A stretch of 64,000 nt of DNA from Janibacter sp. DB-40 (GCF_029510815.1 NZ_CP120360.1:2108001-2172000), one strand, 5' to 3'; shown: positions 26,312 to 35,252, counted from the stretch's first letter. Numbers and translations are program-made. Notes: generated by a model not told the origin, from the letters alone.

Positions 26312-29300
26312 TCACGCGGAGGACGAGGGGGTGCCGGCAGCCAGGCTCCTCCGGCACCGCTCGACCAGAGCGAGGCTTCCCTGTCGTCGGGCCAGCGCGT
26401 GGGCGGCCTCGAGACGGGCGACCGCTTCGTCGGGAGCGTCGTGGGCTGCTCGTTGCCGCATCAGTTCGGGCACCCACCACATGTCCTGCCGAGCTCGTCC
26501 GTCGACGACGGCGGCGTCCAGTGTCGAGCATGCGGCCTCCACCTGGCCCTCCCGTGCCAGCAGATCGGCAACGAGGCCGTGCCAGTACGGCATGCGGATC
26601 AGTGCCTGCCGGGCCCGGAGTCGGTCGATGCCCCGACGTGCGGTCGCCAGGCCCGCGTCGTCGCCACGTTGCCATCCGCCCAGGATCTCTCCCCACTCCC
26701 GGTAGTAGACGAATCCGTACCGTTCACACAGCTCGGCGAGGCGCGCGACAGCACGCCGCAACTCGTCTGCGGCTCCGCACATCTGGAACGTGATGGCGCC
26801 GTAGGCCAGGGAGATCGTCAGACTGTAGGGGTGGCTCAGGCCCTCTGCGAGCGCGATGGCGTCACGGGCGGCCGACAGCGCCCTGTCCGGCTTCCCGCTC
26901 AGCCACAGGGCGTGGGCGGACCACGCCCGCGCATGGACCTCCGGGAGGGAGCCGACGATGAGTGACGGAGCACCTCGGGAGCCCTCCCAGGCAAGGTCGA
27001 AGTGCTGCAGTGACTCCTCGATGCGGCCAAGGGCCTGGGCCGACCCGGCGTAGGCGAAGTGGACCTGCCCGTCCATCTCGCTGCCCGCGGTGACCCTGTC
27101 GAGGACGCGCGTGATGATCCGATGGCTGTCGGCGACCTCGCCCCGGACGAACGTCGATGCCCACAGGGCGATCGCGCTGTCCATGGCCTCGTCCCCGCGC
27201 CCGAGGCCCTCGGCCAGATCCCGACACCGTTCGGCTGCTTCCCTCAGCTGCGGTGAGGAGTACCCGTGCGCCGCGTTGATGGACGGGATCGCGTCCTGCA
27301 GGATCCCGAGCTCCAGGGCGTCCCGGTTGCGACCGCCGGGAAGGGAGCCGACGAGCGACCTGGCCTTGCGGTAGAACCGGATCGACTCCGAGTGCGCGAA
27401 CGTCGCCACGGCCATCTCCGCAGCACGGCGGTAGTAGTGCAGGGCACGCTCGGGGACGTCGCCCTGCTCGTACTGCTCGGCCATCTGGGCGGCGGCGTCG
27501 TCACGGTGGTTGGCGTGGACCAGCTCCAGCGCCTGGGCCAGTCGCCGGTGCATCAACCACTGTTGCGGCCGACCGACCTGGGTGTACGCGCTGTCGCGCA
27601 TCAGGTCGTGGGAGAAGTCGTATCCTCCCGGCAGCTCGCGCACGATCCGGTGTCGCCACAGCTCGTCGACCGCACGGACAACGGCATCAGGGGCGAGATC
27701 GCTTGCTGCGGTGAGCACCTCCAAGGAGAAGTCCCGTCCCACCGCCGCGGCCAGCGCGGCGACCTCGCGCGACTGGGGACCGACCTGTGTCAGGCGGTTG
27801 CGCAGCACCGTGTCGAGGTCGGCCGCCGGCCCGCCATTGGCGAAGGTGTCGGTGCGGGAGGCCTCGACGACGTAGAGCGGGAAGCCGCCGGTGACGGCGT
27901 GCAGGAGCGACTCATCCAGGTCAAGGGCGCGGTCACCGCACAACTGCCTGGCGAGACTGGCGGTCTCCTCGGGATCGAGTGGGACGAGGGGGACGGTGGT
28001 GAGCCGCGATGCATGGTCCAGGTGTGCGATCCACTCACGCACTCCCGGCTGCGCCCCGTCGTCGTCCTGGCGGAGCGTGGCGGCGACCATCAGTGCCGAA
28101 TCGGTGGACGACTCCAGGCAGTACCCGAGGACCGCCAGCGTCTCCTGATCGCACCACTGCAGATTGTCCAGGACCAGCAGCAGCGGACGGTCGACACCGG
28201 TCAGGGCCCGTGACACCCCCTCGAAGAACCGAAGCCGTTGCCACGCATCGACCATGGCGCGCGACGCCGGTGCCGTGGCGGCCGGGGAGGTCGACGGGGG
28301 AACGAGGCGCTCGACCTCGGCCTGCCAGACCGGTTCGAGGCTCGCGGTGGCAGCCCGCAGCTCGGCCGTTCGGAGCCAGTCCGCCACCGGCGCCAGCCCG
28401 AGTCGGCCGGATGTCGCGAAGCACTCGGTGACGGCCACCGCGCCCCCCTGCGCGCGCACCTCGGAGACGAGCTCGGCCACCAGCCGGGTCTTTCCCACTC
28501 CGGGGTCGCCGGCGACGATGACGACGCGGGCACTGCCCGATGCCGCGGCACTCCACTCCTCGCGCAGCCGCGCCAGGTCGCGCTCCCGCCCCGTCAGCTG
28601 CGCGAGCGCGACTCCACGCCTGCCCGTGGGCAGTCTCCTGGGCTGCTCGGGTCTCCCCCGATCCGAGGCGAGCAGGCGATGGAAGACCGTCTGGGTGGCC
28701 CGGTCGGGATCGATGCCCAGCTCGTTCTCCAGCACCGACGCACAGTGGTGGTACGTGCTGATCGCGCCGGACCGGTCGCCGATGTCGGCCTGCAGCTCCA
28801 TCAGGGAGCGATATCCGACCTCCTCCAACGGTTGCAGCTGAATCCGCCTCCGGGCCGCGGCTTCCGCAGTCTGCAGGTCTCCCGTGCGCAGGCCCGCTCG
28901 GCACACCAGGTCACTCAGGGCGGTGCACTCACGTGCCAGCCGCTCACGCTCGGTGAGCACCCAGTCGTCACAGCACCCCGGCAGCAGGTCACCGCCGTAC
29001 ACGCCGAGGGCGGCAGCCCCGTGCCGCAGGGCGCCCTCGTCGCGACCCTCGCCCACCGCGCGGTGTGCCGCGTCGCGTTCGGAGGCGAACACGTGCACAT
29101 CAACTCGACAGCCCGGACCCTCGTGCCAGCACAACGTCGCGGACTCCACGACCAGCCCGACGCCGTCCCCGAGCGTCCTCCGCAGCTGGTGCAGCTCGCG
29201 CCGGAGGTTGGTCAACGCCTGTGCATCGCTGGACTCGGGCCAGAACAGACCTGCGATCCGCTGCCGTGACTGAGGGGCGTCAGCGTGCAACGCGAGCAGC

Positions 29301-29395
29301 CCGAGGAGGGCGAGGGTGCGCTGCGACCGGGTCCGAACATCTCCGGTCGCGCCGTCGGTTATCACCTGCTCGCCGAGCAGGCGCGCATGCAGCAT
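26312..29395 (-). CDS. SARP-type transcriptional regulator with AAA ATPase and TPR-like region
   Basis: 1027 residues. An N-terminal OmpR-like winged helix (RTLALLGLLALHADAP...LFWPESSDAQALTNLRRELHQLRR) is followed by a bacterial transcriptional activation domain to about residue 250 (GYRSLMELQADIGDRSGAISTYHHC). The ATPase starts with GDPGVGKTRL near residue 298, and LLLVLDNLQWCDQETL supplies Walker B. The remaining 500 residues are helical repeats. Large SARP/AfsR-like proteins activate metabolic operons on nucleotide-dependent signalling. The neighbours are a BBE oxidoreductase 120 bp downstream on the same strand and a divergent sugar-type MFS transporter, its most likely targets. Confidence 0.9.
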   Translation of the reverse strand: MLHARLLGEQVITDGATGDVRTRSQRTLALLGLLALHADAPQSRQRIAGLFWPESSDAQALTNLRRELHQLRRTLGDGVGLVVESATLCWHEGPGCRVDVHVFASERDAAHRAVGEGRDEGALRHGAAALGVYGGDLLPGCCDDWVLTERERLARECTALSDLVCRAGLRTGDLQTAEAAARRRIQLQPLEEVGYRSLMELQADIGDRSGAISTYHHCASVLENELGIDPDRATQTVFHRLLASDRGRPEQPRRLPTGRRGVALAQLTGRERDLARLREEWSAAASGSARVVIVAGDPGVGKTRLVAELVSEVRAQGGAVAVTECFATSGRLGLAPVADWLRTAELRAATASLEPVWQAEVERLVPPSTSPAATAPASRAMVDAWQRLRFFEGVSRALTGVDRPLLLVLDNLQWCDQETLAVLGYCLESSTDSALMVAATLRQDDDGAQPGVREWIAHLDHASRLTTVPLVPLDPEETASLARQLCGDRALDLDESLLHAVTGGFPLYVVEASRTDTFANGGPAADLDTVLRNRLTQVGPQSREVAALAAAVGRDFSLEVLTAASDLAPDAVVRAVDELWRHRIVRELPGGYDFSHDLMRDSAYTQVGRPQQWLMHRRLAQALELVHANHRDDAAAQMAEQYEQGDVPERALHYYRRAAEMAVATFAHSESIRFYRKARSLVGSLPGGRNRDALELGILQDAIPSINAAHGYSSPQLREAAERCRDLAEGLGRGDEAMDSAIALWASTFVRGEVADSHRIITRVLDRVTAGSEMDGQVHFAYAGSAQALGRIEESLQHFDLAWEGSRGAPSLIVGSLPEVHARAWSAHALWLSGKPDRALSAARDAIALAEGLSHPYSLTISLAYGAITFQMCGAADELRRAVARLAELCERYGFVYYREWGEILGGWQRGDDAGLATARRGIDRLRARQALIRMPYWHGLVADLLAREGQVEAACSTLDAAVVDGRARQDMWWVPELMRQRAAHDAPDEAVARLEAAHALARRQGSLALVERCRRSLAAGTPSSSA

Positions 29396-29471
29396 GAGCG
29401 TCGCCCCTGTCGTTCAGGCTACACCTGCGTACGCTCCAGCACCCCCGGCCGCCGACCTGCCGCATTCCCTG

Positions 29472-29510
29472 CCGTCGTTACCCGTGCGGTCGTCCGCTTC
29501 CGTCGTTACC
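29472..29510 (+). repeat. Direct repeat in the SARP-MFS divergent spacer
   Basis: CCGTCGTTACC occurs at 29472-29482 and again at 29500-29510, 28 bp apart centre to centre, 30 bp before the AAGGAG site of the MFS gene. SARP-family activators bind direct repeats, often spaced by about one or two helical turns, so this is a candidate binding site for the adjacent SARP protein. 28 bp is not an exact multiple of 11. Confidence 0.4.
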
Positions 29511-29540
29511 GTGAGGCCACCGGCTCACCGAAGGAGCGTC

Positions 29541-30950
29541 ATGACGACCACGGACACACCCAATCCCACATCCTCTGGCTTCGACACCGTCAGAGTCATC
29601 CACCTGGCCGCCGTCGCCGCCATCGGCGGCTTCCTCTTCGGCTTCGACACCGCCGTCATCAACGGCGCCGTCACGGCCATGCAGAGCCAGTTCGGGATGA
29701 GCGGCGCCCTCACCGGCTTCGTCGTCTCCTCCGCCCTCCTGGGCTGCATGGTGGGCGCCTACGTGGCCGGCCGCATCGCCGACCGGATCGGGCGGGTGCG
29801 CGTGATGCTCCTCGCGGCGGCGATGTTCACGCTGTCGGCGATCGGCTCCGGTCTGGCCTTCGGCCCCGTGGACATGATCGTCTGGCGCGTCGTCGGCGGT
29901 CTCGGCGTGGGCGCGGCATCGGTGATCGCCCCGGCCTACATCGCCGAGGTCTCCCCTGCCCAGATCCGCGGCCGGATGGGCTCGCTGCAGCAGCTGGCGA
30001 TCGTCCTGGGCATCTTCGTCGCGCTGCTGTCGGACTTCGCCATCGCCGGCGCCGCCGGGGGCTCCGAGGAGGTCCTGGGTCTGGGTCTGGAGGCCTGGCG
30101 CTGGATGTTCCTCGCCGAGGTGGTCGCGGCCGTGACCTACGGGGTGCTGGCGGCCACGATCCCGGAGTCGCCGCGCTACCTCGTGCGCATCGGTCAGGAG
30201 GGACGAGCCCGCACGGTGCTCGGGACCATCCTGCGCACCGGTGTCGACAGCCGCATCCGGGAGATCAAGCGCACCATCAAGCAGGAGTCGCGCACGACCT
30301 TCGCCGACCTGAAGAAGCCCGGCGGCGGCCTGCTGCCGATCGTGTGGATCGGCATCGCCCTGTCGGTCTTCCAGCAGTTCGTCGGGATCAACGTCATCTT
30401 CTACTACTCGTCGATGCTGTGGCAGTCGGTGGGCTTCACCGAGGAGGACGCCCTCCTGCAGACGGTGATCACCTCGGTGACCAACATCGTCGTCACGCTG
30501 ATCGCCATCGCCCTGGTGGACAAGATCGGTCGGCGGTTGCTGCTGATCATCGGCTCCGCCGGCATGACGGTGTGCCTGGGTGTGATGGCCATCGTCTTCT
30601 CGCAGGCGAGGATCGTCGATGGCGCGCCCGACCTCACCGACTCGGCCGGCCTGACGGCCCTGATCGCGGCGAACGGGTTCGTCGTCTTCTTCGGGGCCAC
30701 GTGGGGCCCGGTCGTGTGGGTGCTCCTCGGCGAGATGTTCAACAACACCGTCCGCGGGCTCGCGCTCGGCCTTGCCGCGGCCGCGCAGTGGCTGGCCAAC
30801 TTCGCCATCTCCACCAGCTTCCCGAACATGGCCGAGATCGGGCTGTGGTTCGCCTACGGCTTCTACACCCTGTGCGCGTTCCTCTCCCTGCTCTTCGTGC
30901 TCAAGTTCGTGCCGGAGACGAAGGGGGTCGAGCTGGAGGACATGGCCTGA
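29541..30950 (+). CDS. MFS sugar porter
   Basis: 469 residues, ATG 29541 after AAGGAG. Sugar-porter signatures are all present: GFLFGFDTAVINGA in helix 1, GRIADRIGRVR between helices 2 and 3, ESPRYLV after helix 6, SVFQQFVGINVIFYYSSMLWQ in helix 7, DKIGRR, and the C-terminal PETKG. Twelve helices, proton-coupled import of a hexose or pentose. It is divergent from the SARP regulator, with a direct repeat between them. After it come 51 bp to the convergent cluster. Confidence 0.95.
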   Translation: MTTTDTPNPTSSGFDTVRVIHLAAVAAIGGFLFGFDTAVINGAVTAMQSQFGMSGALTGFVVSSALLGCMVGAYVAGRIADRIGRVRVMLLAAAMFTLSAIGSGLAFGPVDMIVWRVVGGLGVGAASVIAPAYIAEVSPAQIRGRMGSLQQLAIVLGIFVALLSDFAIAGAAGGSEEVLGLGLEAWRWMFLAEVVAAVTYGVLAATIPESPRYLVRIGQEGRARTVLGTILRTGVDSRIREIKRTIKQESRTTFADLKKPGGGLLPIVWIGIALSVFQQFVGINVIFYYSSMLWQSVGFTEEDALLQTVITSVTNIVVTLIAIALVDKIGRRLLLIIGSAGMTVCLGVMAIVFSQARIVDGAPDLTDSAGLTALIAANGFVVFFGATWGPVVWVLLGEMFNNTVRGLALGLAAAAQWLANFAISTSFPNMAEIGLWFAYGFYTLCAFLSLLFVLKFVPETKGVELEDMA

Positions 30951-31001
30951 CACCCGGGTGCCGGGCCGCCGGCGTGTCCTGCGGTCGGCGGTGGTGGCCC
31001 C

Positions 31002-31277
31002 TCAACCGAGGGACCGGATCGTGATGCGCTTCGGCCCGGTCACCTCGACCTCGACCGTCCAGACGCGCTCCCCGGACAGCTTCGGGACGAGGTCGGGCGG
31101 CACGAGCGCGGTGTACTCGCTCCCCGCGGCGTCGGTCATCAGGTCCGCGGCAGCCCCCGCCGGTGAGGTCCGCTCGATGAGCACGACGACGGTGGACCAC
31201 CCGTCGGCCGGCCCCGGCCGGGGCTCGCCCCTCGGCGTGCACCGCACGAGGGACCGGTTCTCGATCGCCTGCACCAT
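31002..31277 (-). CDS. 91-residue protein of unknown function, ATP-grasp/M6 cluster
   Basis: ATG 31277 preceded by GAGGAGAG. No family recognised. The sequence alternates short strands (STVVVLIERT, EYTALVPPDL, VWTVEVEVTGPKRITIRSL), suggesting a small all-beta domain. There is one cysteine, no signal peptide and no membrane segment. It follows the ATP-grasp gene by 30 bp and is the last gene of a four-gene run with the M6 protein. It could be a small binding or scaffold protein of that system. A precursor-peptide role is less likely because it lacks a low-complexity core. Confidence 0.6.
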   Translation of the reverse strand: MVQAIENRSLVRCTPRGEPRPGPADGWSTVVVLIERTSPAGAAADLMTDAAGSEYTALVPPDLVPKLSGERVWTVEVEVTGPKRITIRSLG

Positions 31278-31307
31278 GCTGTCTCTCCTCGCTCCTCACG
31301 CGGCTGC

Positions 31308-32222
31308 TCACGCCGCGTCACGTCCAGCCAACCACGTGACCAGCGAGTGCGCGATGGGCATCCCGGTCGGTTCCTCGAAGGAGCTGTAGGCGGGTGAGGG
31401 GTTCACCTCGAAGCACCACCACCGGTCGTCCTCGTCCCTGAGCAGGTCGACTCCGGCCAGCGGCAGGTCGAGGGCCTCGGCGAGACGGACGCAGCAATCG
31501 GCCACCTCGTCGGGAAGGGCGACCGGGGTCATCGTGGCGCCGGTACCCCCTTCGGCATAGCGGTAGTCGATGGTGCCGGAGTCGACGGCGCAGGCGTGCA
31601 CCCGGTCGCCGACGACATGCACCCGCACGTTGGTCCCGACGACCAATCGCTGGAACTGGGTGGGCAGGTGCCGGACCCGGTCGAGGTCGTCGAGCCGCGG
31701 ACCGGTCAGCTCGTGGACGACCGACCGCACACCGCTGACCGACTTGTAGACGACCCGGCCGTGCCGCCGCCGGAAGTGGCGCACCGCCTCCGGGTCGCTG
31801 GTGACGATGGTCTCGGGGACATCGAATCCGTGGGAGCGGATCAGGGCCGCCTGGTAGGGCTTGGAGGTGTTGCTCATCATCGCCGTGGGCCGGTTCGCCA
31901 CGCGAAGGGGGGCGACGTCGGCCCAGGCGGCCAGAGCCGTGAGCGCCGCTGCCTGCCGACGGTCACGAAGGGGGTCCGGCGGGAGTCCCACGACCTCGGG
32001 ACCGCTGAGCCGGAGGTAGAGCCCGCTTGCCTGCGACAGGTCCACCCTGGTCCCGTACGGTCCCGCGTGCGCCCCGACCACCCCACCGACCACCCCGACC
32101 TCCAGCTGCCAGGCGTGTGCCTCCTCCTCCGCGAGCAGGAGCACCTCGATCCCCTCGCCGGCGGCACGATCGAGCAGCAGGCTCACGGGTGGCTCGGCCG
32201 GGCTGCCGACGACGATGATCAC
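31308..32222 (-). CDS. ATP-grasp ligase, RimK/graspetide-synthetase-like
   Basis: 304 residues from GTG 32222, which overlaps the upstream stop (GTGA). The N-terminal 95 residues form a pre-ATP-grasp domain (VIIVVGSPAEPP...GLYLRLSGPEVVG). VANRPTAMMSNTSKPYQAALIRSHGFDVPETIVTSDP marks entry into the ATP-grasp fold. GRVVYKSVSGVRS holds the ATP-binding Lys; the end reads LAGVDLLRDEDDRWWCFEVNPSPAY, with the Mg-binding Glu/Asn of ATP-grasp enzymes. Such enzymes form amide or ester bonds through acyl phosphates. The order of motifs resembles the ATP-grasp enzymes that modify ribosomal peptides. The substrate is unknown; the adjacent M6-type protein is one candidate. Confidence 0.82.
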   Translation of the reverse strand: MIIVVGSPAEPPVSLLLDRAAGEGIEVLLLAEEEAHAWQLEVGVVGGVVGAHAGPYGTRVDLSQASGLYLRLSGPEVVGLPPDPLRDRRQAAALTALAAWADVAPLRVANRPTAMMSNTSKPYQAALIRSHGFDVPETIVTSDPEAVRHFRRRHGRVVYKSVSGVRSVVHELTGPRLDDLDRVRHLPTQFQRLVVGTNVRVHVVGDRVHACAVDSGTIDYRYAEGGTGATMTPVALPDEVADCCVRLAEALDLPLAGVDLLRDEDDRWWCFEVNPSPAYSSFEEPTGMPIAHSLVTWLAGRDAA

Positions 32223-33061
32223 GCGGCTCGCCGCCCCTCGTGCTCCGTGGCGCGTTGCTCCAGGTACCGGGCCAGCATCAGCAGGTGGGTGGGGAGGGCC
32301 GACGAGGGCACCGGGTCCACCCCCAGGACCTGCGGGCGGTCGGCGCCCGCGGCAGGCGGTGCCAGCCGGACCGCGGCCACCTCCAGGTCGAGGGACCGCA
32401 CCAGCGCACGAAGGGGGTCGTGCAGCTCCGTGGGGGCGTCGACCTCGCTGCCGCAGACGAGGGTGTCCCAGCGACCCGGCGCGATGTCCGGCAGGCCGAC
32501 GGCGGGCTCGGCCAACGGAGGACCGCCGGCGCCGGGCGGGAACCCGTCGAGGTGGCGCGGGGCGCCCCCTTCGGGCCAGCTGCGACGTCGCCCACCGGGC
32601 CACCGTCCGGGGGGAACCCGAGCGGCATCCGTGGCGAGCAGCAGGTCGGGAGTGGACAGGCCGACGGCCGTGCAGGCGACGGCGACGCGCAGGGGGTCCG
32701 GCACGGTGCCGCAGAGGGCGCTCGGGGTCGGTCGGTTGACCACGACCTCGCGTCGGCTCCACAGCCACGACATCCCCACGGCGTGCATCTCCGCTGCTGC
32801 GTAGTCGTCGTCGCTCGGCCGGGCGAAGGGACGGGCGCCGAGGGTCATCGCGCGACACCAGATGACGTCGTACCCCGGAGGGTCGAGCGCGGACTCGACC
32901 GCGCACGGGCCCGACTCGGGGTTGAGGGTCACGGGGTGCCGCGCGAGCTCCCGGTCATCGACCACGGTGACCCGCCCGACCCCACGGTGACGCAGCAGCC
33001 CGGCCAGGGCCGCCACCGCCACGTCACCGGGTGGGGCGATGAGCAGGATCGACGGGGACAT
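32219..33061 (-). CDS. Pre-ATP-grasp-like protein lacking an ATP-grasp catalytic domain
   Basis: 280 residues from ATG 33061. The N terminus (SILLIAPPGDVAVAALAGLLRHRG) is Rossmann-like. DVIWCRAMTLGARPF, then AAEMHAVGMSWLWS, VVNRPTPSALCG and VGLSTPDLLLATD, follow the same order as the N-terminal half of peptide-modifying ATP-grasp enzymes and of the next protein in this cluster. After about residue 150 the ATP-binding blocks are absent, so this looks like a degenerate partner, perhaps for substrate recognition. Overlap by four bases with the ATP-grasp gene implies equal expression. No named family recognised. Confidence 0.6.
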   Translation of the reverse strand: MSPSILLIAPPGDVAVAALAGLLRHRGVGRVTVVDDRELARHPVTLNPESGPCAVESALDPPGYDVIWCRAMTLGARPFARPSDDDYAAAEMHAVGMSWLWSRREVVVNRPTPSALCGTVPDPLRVAVACTAVGLSTPDLLLATDAARVPPGRWPGGRRRSWPEGGAPRHLDGFPPGAGGPPLAEPAVGLPDIAPGRWDTLVCGSEVDAPTELHDPLRALVRSLDLEVAAVRLAPPAAGADRPQVLGVDPVPSSALPTHLLMLARYLEQRATEHEGRRAA

Positions 33062-33069
33062 CGGGGGCC

Positions 33070-35022
33070 TCAGGTGGGTGGCAGGGTGTCGAAGCGCGCC
33101 TTCGCCTCCGGCGACCCCTCCTCGACCGCCGCCCGGAGCGCTGCGGGGTCGGGTCCTCCGCTGGTGCGCCCCAGGTCCGGCCGCTCGGACTCCCCGATGA
33201 ACGGCTCCGCACCGTCCGGCGCCTCCGGGTCCGCGGCCGCGCCACCCCACGACGCGAGGAGGGCGTGGACGGTCGCCTCGAGAGCGTCCAGCCGCTCGGC
33301 CGTGCGGTCCTGCGGCGACCCGCCGTGGCCCGACGGCGTCGCCCACCCGGCCGACCCGGAGGAGAAGGGCCCCTCGGCGTACTTCTCACCGAACTTGGTG
33401 TCGGGGAACTTGTCCTCGCGCATCCCCTTCCCGTCGCGCAGATCCTTCAGCGGATCGTTGTCCCGCAGGTCCTTGAGCGGCTTGAGGTCGTCGTCACGCA
33501 GGTCCTTGAACCGCTTGTCGCCGTCACGCAGGTCCTTGATCTGCTTGATGTCGATGTCCGGCCGACGCTTCCACCTGTCGTCGCGGGCGTCCTTGAGGTC
33601 CTTGAACTTGGGCGGCATGAAGCAGCGCACCTTCACCTGGACGGTCATGGACGCGGCCGCGGCAGGGATGCCCGTGATCTCCACGCAGGTGGACGCCCCC
33701 GCGAAGGACTTGCTGCTCGGGGTGGTCGTCTCCGTGAAGGAGGAGTTGTTCGACGAGCCCGGGAAGGGGTCGCCGTCATCACCGCGGTTGGCATTGAGCT
33801 CCAGGTGCCGGTTGCCGTCCGCCTGGAGCAGCCCGACCTTGTAGTGCGACTCGTTGCTGTTCCCCGCGACGGCCTCGTCGATGTGCCAGACGAGCAGGCC
33901 GCCGCCGGGCAGCGACTGGTCGTAGCCGGTGCGCTGTCGGTTCTCCACGAGGAAGTACTCGTTCCCCCCTCCTCCGTCCTTCCACAACCGGTAGGCACTG
34001 CGTCCGGTCTTGATGTCGTTGATGGTGACGGTGGCGTTGGTGGACTGCACCACGACATTGGCCCAGCCCTGGTTGACCTTGCACCAGGCGGAGGGGTGCG
34101 TGGGCCGGTCCCCACCGCCTCCCCAGGAACCGCCTCCCATGAGGCACCAGTTGCCGACACCCTCGGAGGTGCCGTCGGTGTCGTAGAGATCGGGCCAGCC
34201 GAAGACGAGGTGTCCGAGCTCGTGAGCGCTCACCCCGATCTTCGCGTCCTCCGGGATGGTGAGGTAGGCGTAGACCTTGGTGCTGTCCACGGTGCGCTGG
34301 GAGGGCAGGACCCACTTGTGGGACCAGATGTCCCCGGCCGCGCCGGTCTCCTCGGCGCCCCGACCGGCATGCACCACGATGAAGGCGTCGACGAACCCGT
34401 TGCCGTCGTTGTCGTACGGGTCGAAGTCCACGTCGGCGTCGGCCGCGGAGAGGGCGTCGTCGGCCAGGGTCCGGGCGTTCGGCGTGGTGGGCTGGGTGCC
34501 GTTGTCGGTTCCGGCGTAGGCGGCCAGCGTCCGCGGCATCCGGTACGGGCCGACGACCTCACCGGTGATGGTCACGAGTCCTGCGGACACGTCGGAGAAG
34601 TACTCCGTCACGCTCCCGTCGGGGAGCGTGCCGTGCGAGAAGAAGAGCGTGTCGAAGCGGTCGTGGACGTCGGTGCCCATCTCCCGGTCGGAGAAGTCGG
34701 CGAGGACGACGACGACCCGCACGTCTCCGCGCAGCGGAGCACGGTCCAGGGCGGCCCGCTGGGCCACGGCCGCCGTGGTCCCGGTGGGGAAGTACGTGCC
34801 CGGGAAGATGAGTCCGTCGTCGAACCCCACACGGTCGGGGGCCTTGCGGGTCAGCTGGCCGGCCAACCCCCCGATCGCCTGCTCGCGGGCCTGCTCCCGC
34901 AACCTGGTGAACTGCTCCTTGAGCGTGTCGTTGAGCCCTGGTGCCGGCGCGACCACGCACAGGTCGTCCACGCGGTGTGCGCGGACGGTGTGGTGGCGTG
35001 CGGCATCGCTGTAACCGGTCAT
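33070..35022 (-). CDS. M6-type metalloprotease-like protein with KDLRD repeats
   Basis: 650 residues from ATG 35022, with GGGGGAG upstream. Residues about 90-450 are an M6 (immune inhibitor A-like) peptidase domain: VVVLADFSD, the calcium-loop-like DPYDNDGNGFVDAF, and the zinc motif HELGH at 267-271 followed by YDTDGTSEGVGNWCLMGGGSW. Residues about 465-535 are highly charged with one KDLKD and four KDLRD copies in about 60 residues. The tail has a short coiled-coil-like stretch (AERLDALEATVHALLASW) and PFIGESERPDL. No signal peptide or membrane segment is seen, odd for a family that is normally secreted. First gene of the four-gene run. Confidence 0.85.
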   Translation of the reverse strand: MTGYSDAARHHTVRAHRVDDLCVVAPAPGLNDTLKEQFTRLREQAREQAIGGLAGQLTRKAPDRVGFDDGLIFPGTYFPTGTTAAVAQRAALDRAPLRGDVRVVVVLADFSDREMGTDVHDRFDTLFFSHGTLPDGSVTEYFSDVSAGLVTITGEVVGPYRMPRTLAAYAGTDNGTQPTTPNARTLADDALSAADADVDFDPYDNDGNGFVDAFIVVHAGRGAEETGAAGDIWSHKWVLPSQRTVDSTKVYAYLTIPEDAKIGVSAHELGHLVFGWPDLYDTDGTSEGVGNWCLMGGGSWGGGGDRPTHPSAWCKVNQGWANVVVQSTNATVTINDIKTGRSAYRLWKDGGGGNEYFLVENRQRTGYDQSLPGGGLLVWHIDEAVAGNSNESHYKVGLLQADGNRHLELNANRGDDGDPFPGSSNNSSFTETTTPSSKSFAGASTCVEITGIPAAAASMTVQVKVRCFMPPKFKDLKDARDDRWKRRPDIDIKQIKDLRDGDKRFKDLRDDDLKPLKDLRDNDPLKDLRDGKGMREDKFPDTKFGEKYAEGPFSSGSAGWATPSGHGGSPQDRTAERLDALEATVHALLASWGGAAADPEAPDGAEPFIGESERPDLGRTSGGPDPAALRAAVEEGSPEAKARFDTLPPT

Positions 35023-35201
35023 GATGACTCCCCCTGAAAGATCCCCCTCCCCCGGCCCTGCGCCCGGGGGAACAGCAGAACTGCACCTTTCATTACACTC
35101 CCGCCGCCACGTGACGACAAGGGGCCGGCCGTCCCCGTCGCCCAGCGGTCGCGTGGTCCGCGACGGGCGCGGCGCGGCGCCCGCGCCCCCCTTCCCCGGG
35201 T

Positions 35202-35245
35202 ACGACGACGCCCCCGCCGGATCAGTCCGGCGGGGGCGTCGTCGT
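35202..35245 (-). terminator. Terminator of lpd
   Basis: Perfect 19-bp stem 35202-35220 and 35227-35245 with loop ATCAGT, 8 bp past the lpd stop (35253). The remaining 180 bp to the M6-type gene hold no gene and only its Shine-Dalgarno and presumed promoter. Confidence 0.9.
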
Positions 35246-35252
35246 CGTGCAA

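Noticed and set aside
31002..31277. 91-residue protein as RiPP precursor peptide
   Set aside because: No leader/core division and no repeated Lys/Asp/Glu/Ser/Thr core; looks like a folded beta domain.
33430..33615. CRISPR-like array from recurring AGGTCCTTGA
   Set aside because: Irregular short spacing, in frame inside the M6 protein, and encoding KDLRD; no cas genes nearby.
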